From positions 1 to 36,692 of the forward strand of contig DTYH01000162.1 of assembly GCA_012961955.1 (NCBI GenBank): a DNA stretch of 36,692 bases, given 5' to 3'. The DNA comes from Desulfobacterales bacterium. GTDB lineage: Bacteria > Desulfobacterota > Desulfobacteria > Desulfobacterales > DTYH01. A program made the position numbers and the translations under genes. The notes under the pieces are model-generated. The model searched no databases. It was not told the origin of the DNA and saw nothing but the letters and a program-made list of their open reading frames with translations. Position 1 is the stretch's first letter. Every line of letters starts with the position of its first letter. Below are positions 27,416 to 36,286 of the stretch, in pieces.

Positions 27416-28797
27416 CTCTCTTCTCCTATTGAAAGTAAAACGGAGTCTATCTTCTCTGTGACATTATGTTTCACCCAGAGGGGGTCCCACCACTCCCTTG
27501 GGTTAACAAAGGTACCCTGAACAATCATCCCAAAATGGAGATGATCGCCACCAGCCAAGCCTGTACTGCCAGTATTACCGATTATGTCCCCCCTCTCAAC
27601 CGTCTGACCCGTCTTTACGCGAAGGCGAGAAAGATGGGCATACATGCTGAAAAGACCAAAGCCGTGATCTATTATTACCGTATTACCATAAATTCCAAGT
27701 CTACCAGTAAATATAATCCGGCCGGTATTAGCTGCCTGTACAGGAGAATGGACCAGGGATGCAAGATCGATCCCCAGATGAACCTGATGATCAACAATGT
27801 GTCCTTTATACCTGTACGTCCTATAATCCGCGAAACCAGCTTTTTGCTCCGAACCCTTCATGCGTAGAAAGCGGCCCTTCCAAAGCATCGTTGATGCCGA
27901 GGTTTGACAAACGTTTGAAATGGTCTCCATGTCAGATCTTCTAAGATCTCTATTGACTCTTAGGAACGTATCTATGAGAGATTCTGAACTTTCTACCTGA
28001 CCTTCAAACTCTGGCATCTTACATCGCAAGAAATCATCGGTTATGTTGATCATATCCTTGTGAAATCTCTTTGAATTGATATGAAACGGGATACTTGCTA
28101 CCGAGCGGTTTCCTGCAAGATCAGTAGCGGTAAGTAAGATCCTCGTGCCTGAGCCTTTATTGTATGGAAGGGCAAAAAAGGCTAGATAGATATCATGATC
28201 AGAAAAATATCCTGAATAGCCGCGAAAAAGTTTTTCCTCCACGAGAACACCACTTTCCGCAACCGGTTCAAAAAGGCGATAGATAGCCAAGCAAGTTCCT
28301 CCCTGGTTGATGTTATGGGCACGAGTCAATATCTGAATCTCAGGCGGACAGGTGTCGATGGTTACTCTTTTGTTCAGCTTGAGACAATTTCCATCCCGCC
28401 CCCTCCACGAATAGTCCCATATTCTTACCTTGAGTATAGCCTCTCCGTCTGAAACCCCGATTCTTTGCGGCTGTATTTGAATACGAATAATCTTGTTATG
28501 AACAGCGCTTCCTCTCAAGAACCCTGTAGAAGGATAACTTTCGTCGTAAAGCGTTATCTCATTGCCGTCCTTTGATAGTGAAATCAGAATCCTTTTTAGG
28601 CCGGTCTTCTGATCTGTGGCCTTGCCTGTAACTATGGTAGACACTCCGATATTGTCTATTTGATCTTGAAACTCAAACCTCGGAATCTCTCCTTCCCATT
28701 TCTTAGATACTAACCAGAATAGCGGAATAGACATTGGTAGCAACAAGAAAATGAATATTCCGACTAAAACACGTTTTTCTTTTTTCTTCTTTTTCAT
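27412..28797 (-). CDS. M23-family metallopeptidase, membrane-anchored
   Basis: N-terminal TM; HQVHLGIDLASLVHSPVQAANTGRIIFTGRLGIYGNTVIIDHGFGLFSMYAHLS...GDIIGNTGSTGLAGGDHLHFGMIV (HxGxD and HxH). Confidence 0.92.
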   Translation of the reverse strand: MKKKKKEKRVLVGIFIFLLLPMSIPLFWLVSKKWEGEIPRFEFQDQIDNIGVSTIVTGKATDQKTGLKRILISLSKDGNEITLYDESYPSTGFLRGSAVHNKIIRIQIQPQRIGVSDGEAILKVRIWDYSWRGRDGNCLKLNKRVTIDTCPPEIQILTRAHNINQGGTCLAIYRLFEPVAESGVLVEEKLFRGYSGYFSDHDIYLAFFALPYNKGSGTRILLTATDLAGNRSVASIPFHINSKRFHKDMINITDDFLRCKMPEFEGQVESSESLIDTFLRVNRDLRRSDMETISNVCQTSASTMLWKGRFLRMKGSEQKAGFADYRTYRYKGHIVDHQVHLGIDLASLVHSPVQAANTGRIIFTGRLGIYGNTVIIDHGFGLFSMYAHLSRLRVKTGQTVERGDIIGNTGSTGLAGGDHLHFGMIVQGTFVNPREWWDPLWVKHNVTEKIDSVLLSIGEER

Positions 28798-28990
28798 ATA
28801 CACTTCCCTTTTATACCCAAATTCGCCAGAGACCATAACAGGTTGACCTTAAAGAATCAAGTCTTGTTTTTCGTTCCTTGACTTTTCCATGTCCGTGCGG
28901 TAGATGATTGGTAGATCGTTAAGTTTTAATCTTGCTTTGCGCACCCCCTTGGGATAGAATTAATCATTATCAGTCCTTAAGGATAGAGTA

Positions 28991-29836
28991 ATGGAGGTTA
29001 AAAAAGGAGGGTATCGCTCTGTTAAGATAGGTGACATCGTAGTTGGTGAAGGGCAACCCCTATTATTGATCGGCGGCCCCTGTGTTATTGAAGGCATGGA
29101 AATTACCTTAGAGATTGCAACCGTTCTCAAGGAGATAACAGGAGAATTGGATATCCCTTTTGTCTTTAAGACGTCGTATGATAAGGCCAACCGTACCTCC
29201 CTTTATTCCTATAGGGGCCCGGGCCTTAAAGACGGTCTTAGGGTAATTGATCGAGTTAAGTCAAAGCTGGGGATACCTGTCCTGTCGGACGTTCACCGGT
29301 TTGATGAAATCGCCCCTGCTGCTGAAATCCTGGATGTTCTTCAAATTCCAGCCTTTTTGTGCCGTCAAACGGATTTCATCCTGGCGGTTTCAGAAGCGGG
29401 AAGGCCTATCAACATAAAAAAAGGACAGTTTTTGGCCCCGTGGGATGTCCGCCATGTCATTGATAAGGTTACCTCTACGGGTAATCAAGATATACTGATA
29501 ACAGAAAGAGGGACAACGTTTGGATATAATAATCTGGTAGTCGATTTCCGGGGTCTGGCTATCATGAAAGGGCTTGGCTGGCCTGTAATCTTTGATGCCA
29601 CCCACAGTGTTCAACTTCCAGGTGGAGAAGGTAAGAGCTCTGGCGGTCAGAGAGAGTTTGCGCCACTCTTGGCTCGAGCGGCAGCGGCTTGCGGGGTACA
29701 CGGGATATTCCTTGAAGTCCATAAGAACCCTGACCGTGCCCTTTGTGACGGCCCAAATTCGATCGCGCTGGATAGTTTGGAATCGCTTCTGAAACAATTA
29801 AAGGCCATCTGTCATGCGCTCGAGACATGTGTGTGA
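28991..29836 (+). CDS. kdsA: 3-deoxy-8-phosphooctulonate synthase (KDO-8-P synthase)
   Basis: LLLIGGPCVIEGMEITLEIATVLKEI...FKTSYDKANRTSLYSYRGPGLKDGLRVIDRVK...LSDVHRFDEIAPAAEILDVLQIPAFLCRQTD. Confidence 0.95.
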   Translation: MEVKKGGYRSVKIGDIVVGEGQPLLLIGGPCVIEGMEITLEIATVLKEITGELDIPFVFKTSYDKANRTSLYSYRGPGLKDGLRVIDRVKSKLGIPVLSDVHRFDEIAPAAEILDVLQIPAFLCRQTDFILAVSEAGRPINIKKGQFLAPWDVRHVIDKVTSTGNQDILITERGTTFGYNNLVVDFRGLAIMKGLGWPVIFDATHSVQLPGGEGKSSGGQREFAPLLARAAAACGVHGIFLEVHKNPDRALCDGPNSIALDSLESLLKQLKAICHALETCV

Positions 29837-29872
29837 ACGATTATGTAAAAGTCTTTACACTTCGGGAAGTCA

Positions 29873-30436
29873 ATGATATATCTTATGAGGATAAAGATCA
29901 TGCTTGGCATCTTCATTCTCTTCTTTGCCGTAGGGGTTGTAACTACGTTCTTAAGCTACCAGCACCATTTTAGAGCGTCTTTCCTCCTGAGTGATACAAA
30001 AGTGGTAGAGGAATCAGGAATCGTCCTCAAGAATATACATCACGAGGCCACATCCAATGGGAAGCGAGAGTGGGTCCTGGATGCCCATAGAGTGAAATAC
30101 TTGAATGAAAGAAGAATAACACTCTTTGAAGGAATCTCAGTAGTATTCTTTCTGAATAATGGAGGGAAGGTACAACTCACTGCAAAAGAAGGGAGTCTTC
30201 AAAATCAGACTCATGATATTGATATAAGGGGGGACATAATAGTCCGAACCGGCCTGTTACAGATGAAGACGGAAGCCATGCATTATAATCATCGTCGACA
30301 CACTATCATCACAACCTCTCCTGTTCTTCTTGAGGGAAAGGGTATTAAACTTAAAGGGAAGAGGATGACCTTTGACTTAGAGACTGATCTTATAACCTTA
30401 GAGGGAGGGGTTCAGGGGAGCCTCAGTCCATTGTAA
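29873..30436 (+). CDS. lptC: LPS export ABC transporter periplasmic protein LptC
   Basis: N-terminal TM, LptC-type beta-rich domain; position kdsA-lptC-lptA-lptB. Confidence 0.85.
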   Translation: MIYLMRIKIMLGIFILFFAVGVVTTFLSYQHHFRASFLLSDTKVVEESGIVLKNIHHEATSNGKREWVLDAHRVKYLNERRITLFEGISVVFFLNNGGKVQLTAKEGSLQNQTHDIDIRGDIIVRTGLLQMKTEAMHYNHRRHTIITTSPVLLEGKGIKLKGKRMTFDLETDLITLEGGVQGSLSPL

Positions 30437-30496
30437 TGTTCGCACGGTTTGATGTACCTGGATCAATCAAATACTGTGGAACCCCAATAAAGACCT

Positions 30497-31030
30497 ATGA
30501 AGAGGTTACGCTATATCGTATGTACAATCACGCTCTCCGTGATATTCTATCCGTGGGTTGTCTCACAGGTTGAGGCAAAAGGTAAGGCAGGATCACAGTA
30601 TCCGGGATCCAGTCGCAATGAAGCCATCCATATAACTTCAGACAAGATGGAATCCAACAGCAAGCTAAAATGGATAGAATTTGTGGGACATGTTCGGGCT
30701 ACACAAAGAGATATTGTAATCACAGCAAATCGTATTAAAATATTCTACAAGTCAGAGTCTACCGCGGATCGGGATATCAATAGACCAGAAAGGATTGTTG
30801 CCACGGGAAGAGTGAGGATATTTACGGGGGACGGAAGGGCAGAGGCAGAGATGGTGGTGTATACTGTCGAAGATGATACCTTAGTCCTTTCAGGAAACCC
30901 AAGGGTATGGATAGGTAAGAATATGATTTCGGGGCAGAGGATTACACTCTTTGGGTCTGAGGAACGGAGCCTGGTAACAGGAGACGAAAAAAATCAGGTG
31001 AAGGCCAATATATTTCTAGGGAGCAAATAG
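30497..31030 (+). CDS. lptA: LPS transport periplasmic protein LptA
   Basis: Signal peptide then IHITSDKMESNSKLKWIEFVGHVRATQRDIVITANRIKIFY; OstA-like domain; next to lptB. Confidence 0.88.
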   Translation: MKRLRYIVCTITLSVIFYPWVVSQVEAKGKAGSQYPGSSRNEAIHITSDKMESNSKLKWIEFVGHVRATQRDIVITANRIKIFYKSESTADRDINRPERIVATGRVRIFTGDGRAEAEMVVYTVEDDTLVLSGNPRVWIGKNMISGQRITLFGSEERSLVTGDEKNQVKANIFLGSK

Positions 31031-31045
31031 GTCATTGAAAGGTAA

Positions 31046-31768
31046 ATGCCCTTACTATCAGCCAGCAAACTGGTTAAGACATACAAACGCAGGCGTGTAG
31101 TCGATTCTGTCAGCCTTCAAGTACGTGACAGGTCTGTAGTAGGACTTTTAGGGCCAAATGGGGCTGGCAAGACTACCACATTCTACATGATAATCGGGTT
31201 GATACGCCCTGACAGCGGTCATGTCTTTCTGGACGGAGAAGAGATAACGCATTGGCCCATGTATCTAAGGGCACGTAAAGGGATTGGATATTTGCCACAG
31301 GAAGCCTCCGTGTTCCGTAAACTTACGGTTGAAGAAAACATACTTGCCATTTTAGAGACCATGCCTATTTCTAAAGAAGAACGACAAAGGAGGCTGAAAG
31401 CTCTCCTTAAGGAATTGAATATCATGCACCTAGGTAAGCAAAAGGCCTATGCCTTATCAGGCGGAGAAAGGAGGAAGCTTGAAATTACGCGAGCTCTGGT
31501 TACAACCCCTTCTTTTATCCTGTTAGATGAGCCTTTTGCAGGGATTGATCCGTTAGCCATAATCGATATTCAGAATATTATTAGAAAGCTCAAGGAGAAA
31601 GGGATAGGCGTTCTTATTTCGGATCATAACGTTCGTGAGACCTTAAGTGTCTGTGACCAGGCGTATATCTTAAATGGAGGTACGTTGATTGAATCAGGGC
31701 CTCCAGAGGACATTGCATCAAGTGAAACGGTCAAAAAAATCTATTTAGGAGAGGACTTTAGGCTATAG
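31046..31768 (+). CDS. lptB: LPS export ABC transporter ATP-binding protein LptB
   Basis: LLGPNGAGKTTTFYMIIGLIRPDSG...IGYLPQEASVFRKLTVEENI...ALSGGERRKLEITRALVTTPSFILLDEPFAGIDPLAI. Confidence 0.97.
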   Translation: MPLLSASKLVKTYKRRRVVDSVSLQVRDRSVVGLLGPNGAGKTTTFYMIIGLIRPDSGHVFLDGEEITHWPMYLRARKGIGYLPQEASVFRKLTVEENILAILETMPISKEERQRRLKALLKELNIMHLGKQKAYALSGGERRKLEITRALVTTPSFILLDEPFAGIDPLAIIDIQNIIRKLKEKGIGVLISDHNVRETLSVCDQAYILNGGTLIESGPPEDIASSETVKKIYLGEDFRL

Positions 31769-31774
31769 ATAATC

Positions 31775-33187
31775 ATGGCTCTTGAGGTTAGACAGCAGCT
31801 ACGTATTACACAGCAGTTGGTTATGACACCCCAGCTGCAGCAAGCAATTAAAATACTGCAGCTCTCTCGTCTTGAGCTCATCGACATGATCACGCAGGAA
31901 TTGCAGGAGAATCCAGTTCTGGAAGAAGAAACAGAGGAGGTGAAAGAGACCAACCCTGTTAGGGAATTAGTAAAAGAGGTTACTATAGAAGAAAAGGTCC
32001 CCGATGATATCGACTGGAGTAACTATCTTGATGAATATAATACCCCCGGGCCAATAAGTTACATCAATGAAGAGCAAGAAGCTCCAAGATTCGAAACCTT
32101 CCTAACCCGGCGCGAGACCCTGGCTGAACACCTCAAATGGCAGTTACTTCTTTCTTTTGACACTCTAAGGGAGAAAGAGATCGGTACCCTCATTATCGGC
32201 AATTTGAACGAAGATGGTTATCTTCAGGCTACAATAGAAGAGATTGCAGCGACAAGCGGCTATACGGTCGACGAAGTTAAAGAAGTTCTGTCCAAGATGC
32301 AAACCTTTGATCCCCCAGGAATATGTGCCAGAGATTTAAAAGAATGCCTTTTGATCCAAGCGAACCTATTAAACCTGGGGGATTCTATTGTAGTCCAGAT
32401 AATCAAGGACCATCTCAAGCATCTGGAGAATAAGAATTACAAAGCTATTGCTCAATCTTTGGGTATTAGTGTATCAGAGGTACTCTCTGCTGTCGAAATC
32501 ATAACAAGAATGGAGCCAAAGCCCGGCCGTCCATTTGCAGAAAACGAACCTATATATATCAGCCCTGACGTTTTTATTCATAAAGTGGATAAAGAGTTCG
32601 TAATCACATTAAACGATGATGGCATGCCCAGACTCCGGGTTAGTTCTCTATATAGAGATGCGGTTGTCAAAGATAAATTTTCACCTGAAACCAGGGAATA
32701 TATTCAGGAAAAATTGAGATCGGCAGTCTGGTTAATTCGGAGTATTCACCAACGTCAAAGGACCATCTACAACGTGGTAGAAAGCATAGTTAGGTTTCAG
32801 AGAGAATTCTTGGAAAAAGGTATTGCCTACCTGAAACCAATGGTTCTGAGGGATGTTGCCGAAGATGTCGGAATGCACGAATCTACAATAAGTCGTGCTA
32901 CTACCAACAAATATGTACACACCCCTCAAGGAATATTTGAACTCAAATATTTCTTCAATAGCCCCATCAACCGTTTTCATGGGGACGCTATTGCTTCAGC
33001 CAGCGTCAAAGAAAAGATCAGAGAGATTATTCAAAACGAAGACCCTCATAAACCGTACAGTGATAAAAAAATCGCATCCCTTTTGAGACAGAACAATATC
33101 GATATTGCTCGTAGGACCGTGGCTAAGTACAGGGAGATGCTCGGTGTACTTCCATCCAATAAGCGCAAAAAAATCAAGGAGGCGTAA
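31775..33187 (+). CDS. rpoN: RNA polymerase sigma-54 factor
   Basis: Region I LRITQQLVMTPQLQQAIKILQLSRLELIDMITQELQENPVLEE; RpoN box ARRTVAKYREMLGVLPSNKRKK. Confidence 0.97.
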   Translation: MALEVRQQLRITQQLVMTPQLQQAIKILQLSRLELIDMITQELQENPVLEEETEEVKETNPVRELVKEVTIEEKVPDDIDWSNYLDEYNTPGPISYINEEQEAPRFETFLTRRETLAEHLKWQLLLSFDTLREKEIGTLIIGNLNEDGYLQATIEEIAATSGYTVDEVKEVLSKMQTFDPPGICARDLKECLLIQANLLNLGDSIVVQIIKDHLKHLENKNYKAIAQSLGISVSEVLSAVEIITRMEPKPGRPFAENEPIYISPDVFIHKVDKEFVITLNDDGMPRLRVSSLYRDAVVKDKFSPETREYIQEKLRSAVWLIRSIHQRQRTIYNVVESIVRFQREFLEKGIAYLKPMVLRDVAEDVGMHESTISRATTNKYVHTPQGIFELKYFFNSPINRFHGDAIASASVKEKIREIIQNEDPHKPYSDKKIASLLRQNNIDIARRTVAKYREMLGVLPSNKRKKIKEA

Positions 33188-33190
33188 AGT

Positions 33191-33733
33191 ATGCAAGTTT
33201 CGGTAACCTTCAGGAATATTAACCCTTCAGATTCTCTTAAGGAATATGCTAGCGAAAAACTCTCTAGAATAGACAAATACCTGGACAATCCGGCGGAGGC
33301 TAATATAGTCCTTTCTATTGAAAAATTCCGACATATCGCTGAAGTGAATATCGTAGGTGACGGCCTAAAAGTCAACGGACAGGAAGAGACGTCGGATCTG
33401 TATTCAGCCATCGACATGGTCGTTGACAAACTCGAAAAGCAGGTCAAAAAAGCCAAACAGAAATTCCGAAAACGGAGGTCCTCCGTTAGGTCAAAACCAT
33501 CAAATTATAAGAGTGAGGCTCTATCTCCTGAAACATCAAAAGAGGGTAACGTACCACGGATTGTAGAAATAGAAGATATCGATTTTAAACCGATGCACGT
33601 TGACGAGGCCATTATGCAGATGGATCTCGTAGACCATATGTTCCTTGTCTTCACCAATGCTCAAACCAAGCAGGTAAATGTTATATATCGCCGAAAAGAT
33701 GGGAATTATGGACTAATCAAACCAAGCCCTTAA
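33191..33733 (+). CDS. hpf: Ribosome hibernation-promoting factor (long form)
   Basis: MQVSVTFRNINPSDSLKEYASEKLSRIDKYLDNPAEANIVLSIEKFRHIAEVNI plus C-terminal VPRIVEIEDIDFKPMHVDEAIMQMDLVDHMFLVFTNAQTKQVNVIYRRKDGNYGLI. Confidence 0.94.
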   Translation: MQVSVTFRNINPSDSLKEYASEKLSRIDKYLDNPAEANIVLSIEKFRHIAEVNIVGDGLKVNGQEETSDLYSAIDMVVDKLEKQVKKAKQKFRKRRSSVRSKPSNYKSEALSPETSKEGNVPRIVEIEDIDFKPMHVDEAIMQMDLVDHMFLVFTNAQTKQVNVIYRRKDGNYGLIKPSP

Positions 33734-33759
33734 CGAGCATTTTATTTAGGCGGTCCTTT

Positions 33760-33785
33760 GCATGGACAAACGAGTTTGTCCATGC
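33760..33785. other. Perfect 11-bp hairpin downstream of hpf
   Basis: GCATGGACAAA-CGAG-TTTGTCCATGC; no U-tract immediately after it on either strand. Confidence 0.5.
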
Positions 33786-33860
33786 CACCCTAAAGAATAC
33801 CCCCGTGGCCGCCCTTTGATTGCGTAAAGCTAGGATGTTACATTTTTCGCACTATTACTC

Positions 33861-34090
33861 GAGACCTTTGCACAACCCCCTTTCACTCGCTCCTAAAGGC
33901 TTTTTGAACCAACCATGGGCTCGGAAACTTGTTCCTGAAACCGGGTCTCGTGGCCCCAAACAGGTCAGGATTTGCCCACTTAGGTGGCCTGTTCACTCCG
34001 GTAAATTTCTATTTAACGGGGAGGACTTCGCCGGGGCGGGTACCCCGAAAAGCTCATGATGGTCTTTCCAACTGGTTATGCAAAAGTCTC
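33861..34090. mobile_element. MITE-like element, 230 bp, 17-bp terminal inverted repeats (15/17)
   Basis: Left end GAGACCTTTGCACAACC; reverse complement of right end GAGACTTTTGCATAACC. No recognisable transposase inside; inserted between hpf and ptsN. The GAGACnTTTGCA end resembles termini of transposase-encoding IS elements. Confidence 0.65.
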
Positions 34091-34180
34091 AACTAAAAAA
34101 GAATTGTAGCATACCGCGAATAAGTGGTAGGTTACGACTAAGTTTGACAAAATTGAACCAGGGATATAAGAATCAGGTTT

Positions 34181-34639
34181 ATGAAAATCTTAGATAGATT
34201 AAAAAAAAGGGCGATTATTCCTGGGTTGAAGTCTCAAAGCAAGGAAGGAGTATTAGAAGAACTAGCCAAACCGCTTGCGGAGATATCCCATATCCCGGTG
34301 GAAGATCTGGTACAGGTTCTTTTGGAGCGAGAACATCTTGGAAGTACGGGGATTGGAGGTGGGGTCGCGATCCCACACGGAAAGGTCAAGTCTTTACGCT
34401 CGCTATTGATCGCTTTCGGCCGGAGCGAAAAAGGGATTGATTTTGAAGCAATTGACGGCAAACCAACGCACATCTTTTTTCTTATAATTACGCCGGAGGA
34501 TTCTACTGGAATGCATCTTGAAATCCTTGCCAAGATCTCAAAACTCCTTAAGGACAATACATTTAAGGAAGAGCTTATGGCAGCTTCTGATCGTGAGGAG
34601 ATCTACGAAATCATAAAGAGGGTGGATGAGGAATTCTAA
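34181..34639 (+). CDS. ptsN: PTS IIA-like nitrogen regulatory protein PtsN
   Basis: LLEREHLGSTGIGGGVAIPHGKVKSL...FDAIDGKP-type sequence (FEAIDGKPTHIFFLIITPEDSTGMHLEILAKISKLL). Confidence 0.95.
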   Translation: MKILDRLKKRAIIPGLKSQSKEGVLEELAKPLAEISHIPVEDLVQVLLEREHLGSTGIGGGVAIPHGKVKSLRSLLIAFGRSEKGIDFEAIDGKPTHIFFLIITPEDSTGMHLEILAKISKLLKDNTFKEELMAASDREEIYEIIKRVDEEF

Positions 34640-34654
34640 AAGTTCCATAACATC

Positions 34655-35521
34655 ATGAAAAATTTAAATATTATTATCATCACTGGCCTATCAGGGTCTG
34701 GAAAGAGTACTGCAATAAAGGCACTGGAAGATGTGGGATACTTCTGTATAGATAACCTCCCTATTTTCCTGCTCCCCAAATTCTTAGAATTACGACTTGA
34801 AGGTGCATGTGAGATTACGAAGCTTGCCCTTGTAATGGATCTGCGCGAAAAAGAGTTTCTCCACAAATATTCTGAAGTCTTTAGTGAGTTACGAAAACAG
34901 GGCTACAAGTTTGAGATCCTATTTCTAGAAGCCTCTACAGAGACCCTTTTACGGCGCTACAGCCAGACAAGAAGATATCATCCTCTGGCAGGAGACAAGA
35001 CTATTCGAGAAGGAATCGAGAAAGAAAGGGAACAGCTGAAAGATTTAAGAAAGATTGCCGACAAGGTTGTCGACACCTCCTATTTTAATGTACACGACCT
35101 TAAAAGCTTTATCGAACAATATGTCTCAAAAACCGGTCCCACAAACCAGTTAAGGGTTCATATTCTCTCTTTCGGATTTAAATATGGTATACCAAACGAT
35201 GCTGACATGATTATGGATATTCGTTTTTTGCCAAATCCCTATTTTGTTCCAGAGCTAAGACCTCTGGATGGAAGATCGTCCAAGGTTAAGGCCTACGTTA
35301 AGAGATGGAAAGAGACCAATATTTTTTTAGAAAAGTTCATGGATTTATTATATTATACCATTCCTCTTTATCAAAAAGAAGGTAAATCTCATCTCACGAT
35401 TGGCATTGGTTGTACTGGAGGAAAACACCGTTCAGTAACGGTTGCAGAAGAGATATTTTCACTATTAAGACAAAAAGTTGAACATATTGATATAAACCAT
35501 AGGGACATTGACCTAGCCTAA
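34655..35521 (+). CDS. rapZ: RNase adapter RapZ / YvcJ-family P-loop protein
   Basis: IIIITGLSGSGKSTAIKALEDVGYFCIDNLPIFLL...FLEASTETLLRRYSQTRRYHPL...IGIGCTGGKHRSVTVAE. Confidence 0.96.
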   Translation: MKNLNIIIITGLSGSGKSTAIKALEDVGYFCIDNLPIFLLPKFLELRLEGACEITKLALVMDLREKEFLHKYSEVFSELRKQGYKFEILFLEASTETLLRRYSQTRRYHPLAGDKTIREGIEKEREQLKDLRKIADKVVDTSYFNVHDLKSFIEQYVSKTGPTNQLRVHILSFGFKYGIPNDADMIMDIRFLPNPYFVPELRPLDGRSSKVKAYVKRWKETNIFLEKFMDLLYYTIPLYQKEGKSHLTIGIGCTGGKHRSVTVAEEIFSLLRQKVEHIDINHRDIDLA

Positions 35522-35534
35522 CAGAATATGAATC

Positions 35535-35609
35535 AGGGAGCAAGGGGTCAGGGATTCTTCTTTAAGCCACCTTATTACCTGATTACCTGGCCACTGACCT
35601 CGGCTCCCT
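35535..35609. repeat. Imperfect inverted repeat downstream of rapZ (long stem-loop)
   Basis: AGGGAGCAAGGGGTCA (35535-35550) versus reverse complement AGGGAGCCGAGGTCA of 35595-35609. Confidence 0.35.
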
Positions 35610-35870
35610 TAGGCCAGTTATCTCAACCCATATTCTGCAAGCGCCGAGTTTGCCGAAAAAACAAGACGGATTTGCTCTTATCTAATTGAAATTTAATAAG
35701 AAAGTATACTTTTAAAATTTGCGATTCAGGATTCAGAGTCGAGAAGATTTTTCAAGAAACCGCAAAGCAAAGTATTAAGAAAGGGGGTAGGGCCTACGCC
35801 TTAGATTGAACTCAGCTCATTGTAAAAAGAGCCAATTATGGAGCAAATTAATTAAGGGTCTTAACATCTT

Positions 35871-36284
35871 ATGGTAGGAATTGTAATAGTTGCTCATGGT
35901 CGTTTGGGCGAAGCATTGATTGAAGCTACCGAATTTATACTGGAAGACTCATGTGAGGCCACAGTTGCTGTCTCCATTGACGTAATTGAGGGGACTGAAA
36001 TGTTAAGGGACAGAATAAATACAGGGATTAAGAGAGTTGATCAGGGAGATGGCGTTCTTGTCCTAACTGATATGTTTGGAGGGACGCCTTCTAACCTGAG
36101 CCTATCTTTTCTCGAAGAAGGCAGGATCGAGGTGATTACTGGCGTTAATCTACCCATCCTGGTTAGAGCAGCCAGCTTGCGGAAAAAGATGGAGCTAAAA
36201 GAGCTGGCCCAATCGGTCCAAAGCTATGGAAAGAAAAGCATCTATCTCGCAAGCGATATCTTGAAAGGAAACAAACGGGCCTGA
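35871..36284 (+). CDS. PTS EIIA component, mannose family (single domain)
   Basis: MVGIVIVAHGRLGEALIEATEFIL...GDGVLVLTDMFGGTPSNLSLSF; phosphoacceptor-type His and DMFGGTPxN signature. Confidence 0.92.
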   Translation: MVGIVIVAHGRLGEALIEATEFILEDSCEATVAVSIDVIEGTEMLRDRINTGIKRVDQGDGVLVLTDMFGGTPSNLSLSFLEEGRIEVITGVNLPILVRAASLRKKMELKELAQSVQSYGKKSIYLASDILKGNKRA

Positions 36285-36286
36285 AA

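Noticed and set aside
29390-29828. Long antisense ORFs over kdsA (135 aa and 88 aa) and similar shadows over other genes
   Set aside because: Mirror ORFs opposite strong coding sequence, without domains.
33820-34059. 79-aa plus-strand ORF between hpf and ptsN
   Set aside because: Lies mostly within the MITE-like element and has no protein-like features.
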